DNA from: Arthrobacter alpinus
Lineage (GTDB): Bacteria; Actinomycetota; Actinomycetes; Actinomycetales; Micrococcaceae
Length of the DNA: 64,000 nucleotides
Assembly (NCBI RefSeq): GCF_001294625.1
Contig: NZ_CP012677.1
Location: 682,001 to 746,000 of the forward strand
Direction: 5' to 3'
Positions 53,738-64,000 of this stretch are shown here, piece after piece. Positions within the stretch are counted from its first letter, which is position 1, and each line of letters begins with the position of its first letter. Position numbers and translations under genes: made by a program. The notes under the pieces are model-generated. The model did not search any database. It saw nothing but the letters and a program-made list of their open reading frames with translations, and was not told where the DNA came from.

Positions 53738-56700
53738 ATGGCATTGCACCACCTCTTCACCCGGTCCGCCAGTAAAAAACAGCTGTTCACCGCAACTGGT
53801 GCGCTGGTTCTTTCGGCGGCAGTGGTGACAGGTGCCATCGTGTATCCGGGGTTCACCACCGCCGACGTTGACCTCAATGACGGTAGTGTCTGGGTGACTA
53901 ACCGCGCCGACGGCCTGGTGGGCCACCTCAACGACCAGTCCAAGGTCCTCGACGGCGGATTCACGGCCACCACCACCAACTTTGACGTGGTCCAAAACGA
54001 CAACAACGTCTTCATGGGCAACGACGGCGGCACCTTGCTGAACCCCGTAAACATCCCCATGATGGCCATGGCCTCGGAAACCACCTTGGGCGGCGGAAAA
54101 CAGGTTTCCCAGGGCAGAAACATTGTTGCACTGAGCGATTCCGGCGCCGGCAAGGTGTGGGCCGTGGCGAACCTGGACGTGCCCGGATTCAATGACAAAG
54201 CCACGGCCCCGGTTCTTACCGGACTGCGCGGCGCCGTTTCCGTGACCGCCCCGGATGACACCATTTACACAGTTGAAGTTGAGTCCGGGGACCTGATCAC
54301 CACGGTGCTGGACGACGCCGGCAAGGTCGCCTCCCAGAAGCGGGTGAACCTGGCGGGCCTGGCCGGATTCAAAGACGTGCAGTTGAGCGTGGCCGGTGGC
54401 AATCCTGTGGCGTTTTCGCCCGAGGCCGGCAAACTGTTCCTGCCCGGCGGCAAGAGCGTGGGGGTCCCTAACGCCCAGGGTGCGCTGTTGGCACAACCAA
54501 CAAATGACGCAAAATTTGTGGCGTTGGAAAGCGCCACGGCACTACTGCGTCAACCTTTGGACGGGTCCGCAGCGACGGTGCTTGAGTTGGGTTCCACCGG
54601 TAAGGCTGTGGCCCCCGTGGTACAGGGCGATTGCGTCCACGCCGCTTGGTCCGGGGCCAACAAGTATGTGCGGGCGTGCCCGGACAGCGGGGATCTCATC
54701 GACATCCCCAAAGCGAGCGGCACCTCAGTGTTCGTCTTCCGCAAGAACCGCAACGTGGTGGTGCTCAACGACATCAACACCGGCAATGTGTGGCTCGTCA
54801 ACCAAAACATGCTGCTCGTGAACAACTGGGATGACCTGAAGACGGACCTGAAAAAAGCTGACAACGCCGACAAGGAATCCGCCGATCCTAACGTGGTCAG
54901 CACCCTGCCGGACAGGACGAAACCAAACCGCCCGCCGGAGGCCGCCCCGGACTCCTTTGGCGTCCGGGCAGGGAGAACAACCATCCTGCCGGTTTTGTTC
55001 AACGACTCCGACCCCGATGGTGACGTGCTCACGGTGGAGCCCCCCGCCGTCGAACCCTCCATAGGTGCCGTGCAGTCCATCTATGGTGGCACTGGTCTGC
55101 AGGTCAACGTTCCGGAAGGGCAAAAAGGTTCCGGGCAGTTCGGCTACATCGCCAATGACGGCCGTGGCGGCACATCCCGTGCCGACGTGTCCGTGCGGGT
55201 GGTTCCGCCCAGTGAAAACTCGCCGCCGATGTCTGTGCGTGATTCCACCATGGTGGTGGAGGCGGGCCAGACCATGAGCCAAAACGTGCTCTCCGACTGG
55301 ATCGACCCCGACGGCGATGACATCTTCTTGACGGACGCCGTCTCCGACGATCAGAGCGCCGTTATCAAGACCAGCCCCGACGGTGAGCTCCAATACACCG
55401 ACGACGGCGAAAGCCCCGGCCTGAAGACCATGACGATCACGGTTTCCGACGGCCAGGCCAGCACCGAACAACTGGTCAAGGTCAACGTCAAAGTGGGTGG
55501 CACGGTGCCGCCGGTGGCCAACGCCGACTTCTTCCGATCCGTGGTGGGCCAGCCCGTGCCACTGTCACCGCTGAAAAACGACCAGGACCCCGCTGGTGGC
55601 ACACTCCGCCTGGCCAGCGTGTCCAAGCCCGCCAACGCCACCGTGTCCAAGATCGCGGACAACGGCACCGTGACGTTCACCGCCACCGTGCCGGGCCCGG
55701 TATACCTGGAATACCAGGTGACGAACGGGCCCATGAGCGCCACCGGTCTGATCCGTGTCGATGTGGACCCCGCCGACACCGCCGGGCCTCCGGTGGCCGT
55801 GAAAGACGTGGCCATGCTCCCGTCGGGCGGTTCCGTGCTGGTGGATGTGCTGGGCAACGACTCGGACCCGGCCAATGGTGTGCTGGTGATTCAGTCGGTG
55901 GATGTCCCGGGCGGGGCGCCGATCTCGGCCACCATCATTGAACGCAACGTCATCAAGCTCACCGACGTGCGGGGCCTTAACGGACCCCTGGGCATCAAAT
56001 ACACCATCTCCAACGGCGTCGCCAGTGCGGTCGGGGAAATCTCTGTCATCAGGATCCCGGCGTCAGATAAACTGTTGCCTCCGCGCGTGGAGCCGGACAC
56101 CGCCGTCGTTCGGGTGGGGGACGTTGTCAGCATCCCCGTCCTGGCCAACGACACCGATCCCAACGGTGAGGTACTCAAGGCTCCTGTTGTGGTGGAAGCC
56201 GGTGACCCGGACGCCGGCAAGCTCTTTGCCGACCAAAACCAGCTGCGCTACATTGCCGGGCAGGCGCCCAAAAAGGTCACCGGCGTGTACCAAGTGGCCA
56301 ACAGCTCCGGGCAGATGGGTTCTGCCCCCGTCGACATCACCATTGTTGCCGCCGACCCGGAACGCAACCTGCCGCCGGCACCCAAAAACTTGACGGGCCG
56401 GGTCATCGCCGGGGACAAGGTGAAGATCCCTGTCACGCTGAACGGCATTGACCCCGAGGGGGACTCCGTGGAACTGGTGGGCATCGACAAGGCGCCCAAA
56501 CTGGGCACGGCGGAAACCGGCAACGGCTACATTTTTTACACAGCCGGCGGCAGTTCTGCAGGGACGGACACGTTCACCTACAGGGTCCGTGACAGGCTCG
56601 GCGCCGAGGCCATCGCCCGCGTGGATGTGGGCGTGGCGCCTCCCTTGGCCATGAACCACCCACCCGTCACGGAGGACGACTTCATCACCATCCGGCCGGG

Positions 56701-59700
56701 GCGCAAGGTAGCCCTGGACGTGGTGCTCAACGACTCCGATCCCGACGGCGGCGTGCTGGGACTGGTGAAGGACGGTTTCAGGGGTCCTGAGGGAATGGCG
56801 CCCACCGTCTCGCCCCAAGGCAAGGTTGTGCTGACCTCGCCCACGGAAACCGGCGTGGCCACCATGATGTACACGGTGGTGGACAAGTTCGGGGCCACCG
56901 CCACCGGCAACATTCGCATGACCGTCACCCCGGACGCGCCCTTGAAGGCGCCCATCGCCCGCGACGACCGGGTCACGGTGAAACAAATGCTGGGTAGGAA
57001 CACCGTTGACGTGCCCGTCCTTGACAATGACGCCGATCCCGACGGTGTGAGCGAGACACTTAAGGTCAGTGTGGTCTCCGCCCCCGGCATGCCCACCACC
57101 AGCGCCTCCGTCACCTCCTCCGGCGCGGTGCGTGTGGCGTTGGAAGCCGCCGAGCAGATGATCCCCTACACCATCACCGACCAGGACGGCCTGCAGGCCA
57201 CGGCCATCATCTGGGTGCCAGGCCTGGACAAGCAGTACCCGGTGCTGGGCAAGAACGACGTCATCCGTGTCACGGCGGGCCAGAGCGCCACCATGAAGCT
57301 CTCCGAATATGTGCAGGTCCGGGAAGGGCGCCAACCCCGCCTCACCGAGGCCTCCAAGATCTCACTTTTAGGCGCCGCCAACGACAACGTCATTGTGGGC
57401 GACGGCGCAGGCATCAACTATGCCGCGGACATCAAGTTTTATGGCCCGGGGTCCATCACCTTTGAAGTCACCGATGGAACTGGTCCTGATGACCCAGACG
57501 GCCTGAAGTCCACGCTGACCGTCATGACGATCGTTGACCCCGCGTCCTCGGATGCGGCGGACAAGGACAAGGAGAACACTCCTCCCACCTTTACCGGTTC
57601 AACGCTCGAGGTTCCGGCTCAAAAGACAGCCACTTTGGACGTGGGGCCGCTGGCCTTCGACGTAGACCCGGGCGACAAGGAAAAGTTCAAATACTCCATG
57701 GCAGGCGCAGCCCCGGCGGGCTTCAAGGTGGAGCTGAAGGGTACCGTACTGACGGCTACCCAGAATGACGGCACCAAGGTGGGCGCCACAGGCACTATCC
57801 GGCTGCAAGTCACCGACGGCAACAGTGAACCGGTGGCCGCCGACGTCGTACTCAAGGCCACTTCCTCCCCGGAGCCGCTGCCCGTTGCCAACGATGACAT
57901 CATCCTTGACGCCCACGCGGGTCGCGAAGAAGTCATCAAGGTGCTGCTCAACGATGTGAACCCCTTCCCCGACACCCCGTTGAAGGTGGTGGGGACATCC
58001 ATGGAAACGGGCAGCCCGGGCATCACCGTCAGCAACAAGGACGATTCCGTCACTGTCAACACCGAGCCCAACTACAAGGGCACGGTGGTGGTGCGCTACA
58101 TCGTCGCCGACAAGACCAAGGACGCCGACAGGTACGCCAACGGACGCATTCGCATCACCGTCAAGGGCAAGCCGGACGCCCCCTCCAAGCCGCAGGTGGT
58201 GGAGGAGAAGGACCAGTCGGTGCTGTTGAAGTGGGTCCCGCCCGCTGACAACGGATCGCCCATCACCCGGTACACGGTTGAGTGGGTGGGCGGCCGGCAG
58301 GACTGTGCAGCAAACACCTGCACCGTCATGGGACTGAAGAATGCCCAGGCGTACAAGTTCACTGTCACTGCCACGAACGACGTCGGCACGTCCGCGCCGT
58401 CGCCGTCCTCCGTCAGTGCCACACCCGACCGCATGCCCGACGCCCCGGCAGCGCCACAGACCCTCTTTGGCGACCAGCAGGTTGACCTCTCATGGGTGAC
58501 CCCCGTGGGCGAGTTCTCCGCCGTGACCAAATACAATGTGCAGATCTCGCCCGCCCCGGCAGGACAAAACGGCCAAAAGTCCGCCGTCACCGGGAACAAG
58601 CTGACGTGGACAGGTCTGGCCAACGGCACCGAGTACCAGTTCCGGGTCCAGGCTATCAACAACGCCCCGAACCCCTCCGAGTGGGGCAAATACTCGGCGT
58701 CGGTCATTCCCGCGGGCCTGCCCACCGTCCCGGCCATACCCCGGGTCGACACCAGGGCTGCGGTGGGAACCAACAGCCAGGTGGCTGTGACCTGGCCGCC
58801 GGTCACTGACAACGGTGACCCGATCAGTGCCTACGAGGTGGAGCGTACGGGCGGTGGCCAAAGCGCCACGACGCAAATCGTCACGAATACCACCGCCACG
58901 TTCTCGGTCAGCACCTCCACCGAGGGCTACCAATACCGGGTGCGGGCCACCAACAAGGCAGGCACCACAGCCTATGGCGCCGCGTCCGCCCCGCAGCGTG
59001 CCGTGGGCAAGGTGGATGTCATGGCGGCCCCCGCAATCAGCATTGTGGACCCGAACGGAAATGGCGGCTACGTCACCGTGACGTACACGCCACTGAGCGC
59101 CAACCAACTCAACGGCTATGCCGCGGGGGAGGTGCAATACTGCGTCAAGCTGTCCACGGCAGCCGAAGCCTGCGGCGTGCCCTCGGGAGCAAAGCTGGCT
59201 TCACCCAATGCCGAAGTCGTCTACGCCACGGTGCGGGCCCAAGCCACGGCAGGGTCCTGGTCCTCCGCCGGTGACGCCTCGGCCGCCTCGGGCACCGTGG
59301 CACCATACGGAGTGCCGTTTGCGCCGACGGTGGCCGGTTCCACCGCCCCCGCACAGGTCAAGACGGTCAGCTGGAGCTGGGGTGTGGCCAACGCCAACGG
59401 CAGTGACATAGTCCGGTACGAGATCAGCCTTAACGGTGCGGGGTGGGCCTCCGTGGGCGGCAATAGGATCTACTCCACTGCCACCGGCAACTTCAACGAC
59501 ACCGCCACGCTGAGCGTGCGCTCCTGCCATGCAGGTGCTTGCGGCGCCGGCTCCCCGGCGGTGACCTCACGGGCAGGATCGGCCCCGCCGCCCCCCGTAA
59601 CGCAGTGGAACTTGACGAACTCCGGCAACGACTCCTGCATGGATCCTGCCGGCGGGACCAACTGGACCGGCAACGGCTGCAATGGCGGCCACTGGTTAAA

Positions 59701-59875
59701 CAGGGGCGAAACCATGACGACAACGTGCTACATCAACAGGGGAGGGTCCCTGCCAGGCCCGTGGTATAGGCAAGTAAGTGGGCCAAACGCGGCGAACAAC
59801 GGCCTCTACGCGCGATGGGACGCCTTCAACACGGATAGAAACGCCCACCCCATCGCGCCGATTCCGCTATGCTGA
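53738..59875 (+). CDS. giant membrane-anchored Ig-like/fibronectin-III protein (copy 1)
   Basis: A 2045-residue surface protein. ATG 53738 was chosen for AAAGG upstream. A short cytosolic basic tail precedes one membrane helix (about 14-35), then a propeller-like region (about 40-400, DGSVWVTNR, KVLDGGFTATT). From 420 to about 1480 there are ten or so Ig/cadherin-like domains, each with an NDSDPDGD-like calcium-type motif. Four fibronectin-III-like domains follow (for example PSKPQVVEEKDQSVLLKWVPP). The C-terminus (about 1960-2045) is a Cys-containing segment (NDSCMDP, WTGNGCNGG). No sortase signal is seen. In Actinobacteria such proteins usually begin a MoxR/DUF58/transglutaminase cluster, expected beyond the window. 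Confidence 0.85.
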   Translation: MALHHLFTRSASKKQLFTATGALVLSAAVVTGAIVYPGFTTADVDLNDGSVWVTNRADGLVGHLNDQSKVLDGGFTATTTNFDVVQNDNNVFMGNDGGTLLNPVNIPMMAMASETTLGGGKQVSQGRNIVALSDSGAGKVWAVANLDVPGFNDKATAPVLTGLRGAVSVTAPDDTIYTVEVESGDLITTVLDDAGKVASQKRVNLAGLAGFKDVQLSVAGGNPVAFSPEAGKLFLPGGKSVGVPNAQGALLAQPTNDAKFVALESATALLRQPLDGSAATVLELGSTGKAVAPVVQGDCVHAAWSGANKYVRACPDSGDLIDIPKASGTSVFVFRKNRNVVVLNDINTGNVWLVNQNMLLVNNWDDLKTDLKKADNADKESADPNVVSTLPDRTKPNRPPEAAPDSFGVRAGRTTILPVLFNDSDPDGDVLTVEPPAVEPSIGAVQSIYGGTGLQVNVPEGQKGSGQFGYIANDGRGGTSRADVSVRVVPPSENSPPMSVRDSTMVVEAGQTMSQNVLSDWIDPDGDDIFLTDAVSDDQSAVIKTSPDGELQYTDDGESPGLKTMTITVSDGQASTEQLVKVNVKVGGTVPPVANADFFRSVVGQPVPLSPLKNDQDPAGGTLRLASVSKPANATVSKIADNGTVTFTATVPGPVYLEYQVTNGPMSATGLIRVDVDPADTAGPPVAVKDVAMLPSGGSVLVDVLGNDSDPANGVLVIQSVDVPGGAPISATIIERNVIKLTDVRGLNGPLGIKYTISNGVASAVGEISVIRIPASDKLLPPRVEPDTAVVRVGDVVSIPVLANDTDPNGEVLKAPVVVEAGDPDAGKLFADQNQLRYIAGQAPKKVTGVYQVANSSGQMGSAPVDITIVAADPERNLPPAPKNLTGRVIAGDKVKIPVTLNGIDPEGDSVELVGIDKAPKLGTAETGNGYIFYTAGGSSAGTDTFTYRVRDRLGAEAIARVDVGVAPPLAMNHPPVTEDDFITIRPGRKVALDVVLNDSDPDGGVLGLVKDGFRGPEGMAPTVSPQGKVVLTSPTETGVATMMYTVVDKFGATATGNIRMTVTPDAPLKAPIARDDRVTVKQMLGRNTVDVPVLDNDADPDGVSETLKVSVVSAPGMPTTSASVTSSGAVRVALEAAEQMIPYTITDQDGLQATAIIWVPGLDKQYPVLGKNDVIRVTAGQSATMKLSEYVQVREGRQPRLTEASKISLLGAANDNVIVGDGAGINYAADIKFYGPGSITFEVTDGTGPDDPDGLKSTLTVMTIVDPASSDAADKDKENTPPTFTGSTLEVPAQKTATLDVGPLAFDVDPGDKEKFKYSMAGAAPAGFKVELKGTVLTATQNDGTKVGATGTIRLQVTDGNSEPVAADVVLKATSSPEPLPVANDDIILDAHAGREEVIKVLLNDVNPFPDTPLKVVGTSMETGSPGITVSNKDDSVTVNTEPNYKGTVVVRYIVADKTKDADRYANGRIRITVKGKPDAPSKPQVVEEKDQSVLLKWVPPADNGSPITRYTVEWVGGRQDCAANTCTVMGLKNAQAYKFTVTATNDVGTSAPSPSSVSATPDRMPDAPAAPQTLFGDQQVDLSWVTPVGEFSAVTKYNVQISPAPAGQNGQKSAVTGNKLTWTGLANGTEYQFRVQAINNAPNPSEWGKYSASVIPAGLPTVPAIPRVDTRAAVGTNSQVAVTWPPVTDNGDPISAYEVERTGGGQSATTQIVTNTTATFSVSTSTEGYQYRVRATNKAGTTAYGAASAPQRAVGKVDVMAAPAISIVDPNGNGGYVTVTYTPLSANQLNGYAAGEVQYCVKLSTAAEACGVPSGAKLASPNAEVVYATVRAQATAGSWSSAGDASAASGTVAPYGVPFAPTVAGSTAPAQVKTVSWSWGVANANGSDIVRYEISLNGAGWASVGGNRIYSTATGNFNDTATLSVRSCHAGACGAGSPAVTSRAGSAPPPPVTQWNLTNSGNDSCMDPAGGTNWTGNGCNGGHWLNRGETMTTTCYINRGGSLPGPWYRQVSGPNAANNGLYARWDAFNTDRNAHPIAPIPLC

Positions 59876-60004
59876 GTCTTCTGCGCCCGTGCTGTTGTCC
59901 CTCAACTGGTGAATAACACCAATAAGTGGATAAACTAATCCGGGGCGCCGATGTGCACACGATCCGGCCCGCAGCAGTGCAAAGCAATCGAGCAAGGATA
60001 GTCC

Positions 60005-63000
60005 ATGTCATTAGCGTCGTTGTCCGCCAAGACTTACCGGAACAAAAAGTTCCTTGGTGCCAGTGGCATGCTGGCGGCCATTGCCACAGTGGTGGCCGGT
60101 GCGGTGATCTACCCCGGGTTCACCAGGGCCGATGTTGACCTCAATGACGGCAGCGTGTGGGTGACCAACCGCAGCATGAACATGGTGGCCCACCTCAACG
60201 CCGAATCCAAGGTGCTCGATGGCGGTTTCACCGCTACCACCGAGAATTTCAACGTCCTGCAAAGTGCCGGCAGCGTCTTTATGAACAACGACGGCGGCAC
60301 CCTCCTGAACCAGGTGGACGTCCCCGCCATGTCGCTGAGTCAGGACGCGGTACTGGGTGGTTCCAAACAAGTTTCCCTGGGCACCCTTGTGACATCCGTG
60401 GCCGACCCGGCCTCCGGCAAAGTGTGGGTCACCTCCAACAAAGGCGTGAGCTCCTTCGGTGAGAAAACCACCAAGGCCGCCCTCACCGACATGCCCAACG
60501 CCCAGGCAGTCGTGGTTCGCAAAGATGGCGAGGCCAGCGCCAGCACTGTTTTTGCGCTGAACCCCAAAGCCGGTGAACTGACCACCCTGACAGTGGACCC
60601 TGAAGGCAAAACGCTGGAATCGGCGGTGGCAATAATTGACGGGCTGCCGGATTCCGCCAATCTGGAGCTGACCGCCGTGGGGGAGAAGGCAGTGGTGCTG
60701 GATCCCGACGGCGGCACCCTGTTCCTGCCCGGCAACAAGAAGGTCGCGGTCCCCGATGCCAAGGGTGCGCGTGTGCAGCACCCCAGTGCCTCCGGCGATT
60801 CGGTGGCCGTGGAAACCTCCAAGGGCCTGATGGTGCAGCCCTTAGGTGGCGGGCAGGGCGTGCGAACGTCCCTGAAGGCGGCGGGCAAGCCCATAGCCCC
60901 CGTGGCGCAAGACGGCTGCGTGCATGCAGCATGGCAGGGCGTGAACGAGTACCTTTTGTACTGCGCCGGCCAAGACAATCAAGCCCAAGCCATCCCGAAG
61001 GCCGGTGCCGGCTCCGCCTTGGTGTTCAGGCAAAACCGGGATGTGGTGGTCCTGAATGACATGACCGGTGGAGACGTGTGGTTGGTCAACAACAACCTCA
61101 TGCTGGTCAATAATTGGGACGACCTCACCACCGACAAGCAGAAGGCGGACGACGTCGACAAGGACTCTGCAGACCCCAACGTGGTGAACACGCTCCCTGA
61201 CCGGACCAAGCCGAACAGGCCCCCGGAACCTGCCGCCGACTCCTTTGGCGTCCGCGCCGGGTCCACCACCATCTTGCCGGTGCTGTACAACGACTCCGAT
61301 CCTGACGGTGACGTCCTGACGGTTCGCGACGTCAGCGCTCCGCTGAAGGCGGGGGAGCTGGAAACCATCTACGGTGGCACGGGTCTGCAGCTGGCGGTCC
61401 CGGCAGGCACCCCTGCTAGCAGCGAAAGCTTCAACTACACCGCCGACGACGGCCGCGGCGGGACCGCACCGGGCGCAGTCTCGATCCGGGTGGTCCCTGA
61501 GAGTGAAAACTCCGCCCCGGTATCCATGCGTGCTACCTCCATGGTGGTGGTGCAAGGCCAGACGATCAGCCAAAACGTGCTCGCCGACATGATTGATCCT
61601 GACGGCGATGACATCTTTTTGGTGGGTGCCACGGCCGGCGACGACACAGCAGAGGTGAAGTTCACCCCGGATGGAGAGCTCAGCTACGCCGACAACGGCC
61701 AGAGCGTGGGCCAAAAGACGCTCACCCTCTCGGTCTCGGACACACGGGCAGTTACCGAGAAAAAGATCACCGTCACGGTCAAGCCCTCCGGGGCTGTGCC
61801 CCCCGTGGCCAACGCCGACTATGTGCGGGTCGTGACAGGACGCACGGCCGTGGTGGCGCCTTTGAAAAATGACCAGGACCCCGGCGGAGGCGAGCTGCGC
61901 CTTGCCAGTGTGGACAAGCCCACGGTGGGCACGAGTTCGCCGATTTCCGACAACGGAACCTTCACCTTCACCTCCTCCACACCCGGGGCCGTGTACCTGA
62001 ACTACCAGGTGACCAACGGGCCGCAGAGCTCCACCGGGCTGATCCGCATCGACGTGGTGGCCCCGGATGACTCCCTGGCTCCCATCGCCGTAAAGGACAC
62101 CGCCATGCTGCCAGCAGGCGGTAGCGTCCTGGTGGATGTCCTAGGCAATGACACGGACCCGGCCGGGGGTATCCTGGTGGTCCGCTCCGTGGAGGTCCCC
62201 GAGGAAGCGGGCCTCTCCGTGACCGTCCTTGACCACAAGGTGGTCAAGATCGCCGACGTACGCGGCACCGGTGCACCCGTCTCGATCAAATACACCATCT
62301 CCAACGGTCACGCCACGGCCGTGGGTACCATCGCCGTGGTGACGATTCCGGCGCCCTCCACGCTCCAGCCGCCCATCGCCAAGGAAGATGCCGCCACTGT
62401 CCGCACGGGCGACGTGGTGCGCATCCCCGTGCTGGCCAACGATTCTGATCCCAACGGAGACGTGTTGAAACGTCCCGAAATCACCCAGGCCCCCGACGAG
62501 TCGGCCGGCAAACTGTGGGTGGATCAAAACTCGTTGCGCTTCCTGGCCGGTGACACCCCGGGCACTTACTCCGCCATCTACAAGATCACCAACACCTCCG
62601 GGCAGGCGGACTCCGCGGCCGTCACCATCACCGTGATGGCACAGGACCCCGAACGGAACCTCCCGCCGGCGCCGCGCAACGTTCAGGGCCGGGTCATCGC
62701 CGGATCCTCCACACGCATCCAGATCCCGTTGGACGGGATCGACCCCGACGGCGACTCCGTCCAGTTACTTGGTATCGACACCCCGCCAGCCCTGGGCACG
62801 GCGGTTGTCGGTAACGGTTTTATCTCCTACACGGCGGCCGGCAACTCGGCGGGCACCGACTCCTTCACCTACAAGGTCAAGGACCGTTTGGGGGCTGAGG
62901 GCATAGGCCAAGTCCAGGTGGGCATCGCCCCCACGGAAGGGAACAACCACCCGCCCAAGGCCCAAGATGACTACATCACCATCAGGCCTGGGCGTCAGGT

Positions 63001-64000
63001 GGCCCTGGATGTGCTGCTCAATGATGCCGACCCCGACGGCGACACCTTGGCTGTGCGCAAGGACGGCTTTGAGGGCCCCGAGGAGATGAAACCCTCGGTC
63101 ACCGAGCAGGGCCGGGTGCTTGTCACTTCACCGTCCGCCCCGGGCATGGTCACCATGAGCTACACGGTGGCTGACCCTTCCGGTGCCACCGTCAAGGCGA
63201 ACATCCGCATGACGGTCACCCCCGAGGCCCCCCTGCGCGCACCCATTGCCCGCGACGACTCCGTCTCAGTCCAGGAGGCCTTGGGCAAGAACACCGTTGA
63301 GGTCCCGGTGCTCAAAAACGACGAAGACCCCGACGGTGTCGCAGAGAACCTCAAGGTCACCCTGACCCGGCCCAGCGAGAGCGCCAGCATAGAATCCGCC
63401 GGGACCGTGCGCGTGACCTTGCTCCCCGAACCGCAGATGATCCCGTATACGGTGACCGACCAGGACAAGCTCAGCGCCACCGCCATCATCTGGCTGCCAG
63501 GCACGGGCGCCCAGTACCCGGTGCTAAAAAAGAGTGATCCCATCAAGCTGGCGGCAGGCACCTCAGCCACCTTGAACCTGTTGGACTACGTCAAGGTTCG
63601 TGAGGGCCGCACCCCACGCCTGACCCAGGCTGACAAGATCAAACTGATTGGTGCGCCGTCGGCCAATGCCGTGAACGCCAGTGGCGACGGGATCGTGTAC
63701 GCGGCAAATCCGGACTTCTACGGACCCGGCTCCATCACCTTCGAGGTGAGCGACGGCGCCGGGCCCGACGATCCGGACGGGCTGAAGTCAACCCTGACGG
63801 TCATGACCGAGGTGACGCCGTCGCCGGCCAAGAACCTGCCGCCGAAGGTGACGGGGACGCAGCTTGAGGTGGCGCAGCTGGAATCGGCCACACTGGATCT
63901 GGCCAGGCTGGCAAGCGACCCCGAAAACGACAAGCTGACCTTCAAACTGGTCGGGGACAAGCCGGCGAACATCACCGCTTCCCTGGACGGGGCCACCTTG
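60005..64000 (+). CDS. giant Ig-like surface protein (copy 2), 3' end beyond window
   Basis: An open frame from ATG 60005 (AAGGA upstream) to the last base, 1332 codons. It is a tandem paralogue of the preceding gene: same basic tail and membrane helix, same DVDLNDGSVWVTNR and KVLDGGFTATT start of the outer region, and the same NDSDPDGD-type Ig repeats in the same order. Sequence identity appears high in short blocks (TKPNRPPE, DSFGVRAG) but is diverged elsewhere, so the duplication is old. The 3' end, including any fibronectin domains, is not visible. Only 129 bases separate it from copy 1; no clear terminator lies between. Confidence 0.85.
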   Translation, partial: MSLASLSAKTYRNKKFLGASGMLAAIATVVAGAVIYPGFTRADVDLNDGSVWVTNRSMNMVAHLNAESKVLDGGFTATTENFNVLQSAGSVFMNNDGGTLLNQVDVPAMSLSQDAVLGGSKQVSLGTLVTSVADPASGKVWVTSNKGVSSFGEKTTKAALTDMPNAQAVVVRKDGEASASTVFALNPKAGELTTLTVDPEGKTLESAVAIIDGLPDSANLELTAVGEKAVVLDPDGGTLFLPGNKKVAVPDAKGARVQHPSASGDSVAVETSKGLMVQPLGGGQGVRTSLKAAGKPIAPVAQDGCVHAAWQGVNEYLLYCAGQDNQAQAIPKAGAGSALVFRQNRDVVVLNDMTGGDVWLVNNNLMLVNNWDDLTTDKQKADDVDKDSADPNVVNTLPDRTKPNRPPEPAADSFGVRAGSTTILPVLYNDSDPDGDVLTVRDVSAPLKAGELETIYGGTGLQLAVPAGTPASSESFNYTADDGRGGTAPGAVSIRVVPESENSAPVSMRATSMVVVQGQTISQNVLADMIDPDGDDIFLVGATAGDDTAEVKFTPDGELSYADNGQSVGQKTLTLSVSDTRAVTEKKITVTVKPSGAVPPVANADYVRVVTGRTAVVAPLKNDQDPGGGELRLASVDKPTVGTSSPISDNGTFTFTSSTPGAVYLNYQVTNGPQSSTGLIRIDVVAPDDSLAPIAVKDTAMLPAGGSVLVDVLGNDTDPAGGILVVRSVEVPEEAGLSVTVLDHKVVKIADVRGTGAPVSIKYTISNGHATAVGTIAVVTIPAPSTLQPPIAKEDAATVRTGDVVRIPVLANDSDPNGDVLKRPEITQAPDESAGKLWVDQNSLRFLAGDTPGTYSAIYKITNTSGQADSAAVTITVMAQDPERNLPPAPRNVQGRVIAGSSTRIQIPLDGIDPDGDSVQLLGIDTPPALGTAVVGNGFISYTAAGNSAGTDSFTYKVKDRLGAEGIGQVQVGIAPTEGNNHPPKAQDDYITIRPGRQVALDVLLNDADPDGDTLAVRKDGFEGPEEMKPSVTEQGRVLVTSPSAPGMVTMSYTVADPSGATVKANIRMTVTPEAPLRAPIARDDSVSVQEALGKNTVEVPVLKNDEDPDGVAENLKVTLTRPSESASIESAGTVRVTLLPEPQMIPYTVTDQDKLSATAIIWLPGTGAQYPVLKKSDPIKLAAGTSATLNLLDYVKVREGRTPRLTQADKIKLIGAPSANAVNASGDGIVYAANPDFYGPGSITFEVSDGAGPDDPDGLKSTLTVMTEVTPSPAKNLPPKVTGTQLEVAQLESATLDLARLASDPENDKLTFKLVGDKPANITASLDGATL

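Overview
The window is high-GC DNA with actinobacterial gene families throughout: an Mfd with an actinobacterial neighbour set, a three-part acyl-CoA carboxylase (biotin-bearing alpha, beta, small epsilon), LpdA-type NAD(P)H-quinone dehydrogenase, DUF222/HNH and AbiEi-like/DUF559 nucleases, and giant Ig-like surface proteins. Gene content and order look most like Arthrobacter or a near relative in the Micrococcaceae. This is inferred from family content; no 16S or tRNA gene was seen.

Region 1 (1-6.9 kb) looks like a second-messenger/exopolysaccharide locus: the end of an OmpR-type response regulator, a degenerate HPt protein, a GGDEF-EAL protein, a processive family-2 glycosyltransferase and, divergently, a secreted GH18-like hydrolase with two chitin-binding-type modules. 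Region 2 (6.9-24.7 kb) is mostly housekeeping: a DUF2505 protein, mfd, a large secreted CotH-kinase/LTD/PKD protein with an apparently perfect 903-bp tandem duplication, a small membrane protein, deoC, a hemD-like gene coupled to a phosphohexomutase, an AbiEi/DUF559 nuclease bracketed by covarying palindromes, purine nucleoside phosphorylase, lpdA and an MHS-family transporter.

Region 3 (24.7-30.9 kb) holds an IS3-family element that split an inverted repeat, an acyl-CoA carboxylase alpha subunit, a winged-helix/membrane-protein pair, maf, a 29-residue membrane peptide and a Phd/RelE module that decays into the end of a DUF779 gene. Region 4 (30.5-35.1 kb) is an ethanol/acetaldehyde oxidation locus: GAF-type activator, aldehyde dehydrogenase, Zn alcohol dehydrogenase and DUF779, with a palindromic candidate operator. 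Region 5 (35.2-44.8 kb) carries an MmpL-type exporter with its TetR regulator and operator, a YbjQ protein, a DAACS symporter, a DUF885 hydrolase and a FUSC membrane protein.

Region 6 (44.8-49.5 kb) has accE-accD facing birA, followed by a PH-domain protein and a class III adenylate cyclase in overlapping order. BirA is expected to biotinylate the alpha subunit of region 3. Region 7 (49.4-53.6 kb) has a frame-disrupted DUF222/HNH nuclease gene with simple-sequence tracts, a repeat-rich intergenic stretch, an SGNH lipoprotein and an LpqC-like esterase. Region 8 (53.7-64 kb) has two tandem giant membrane-anchored Ig-like proteins, the second cut by the window edge.
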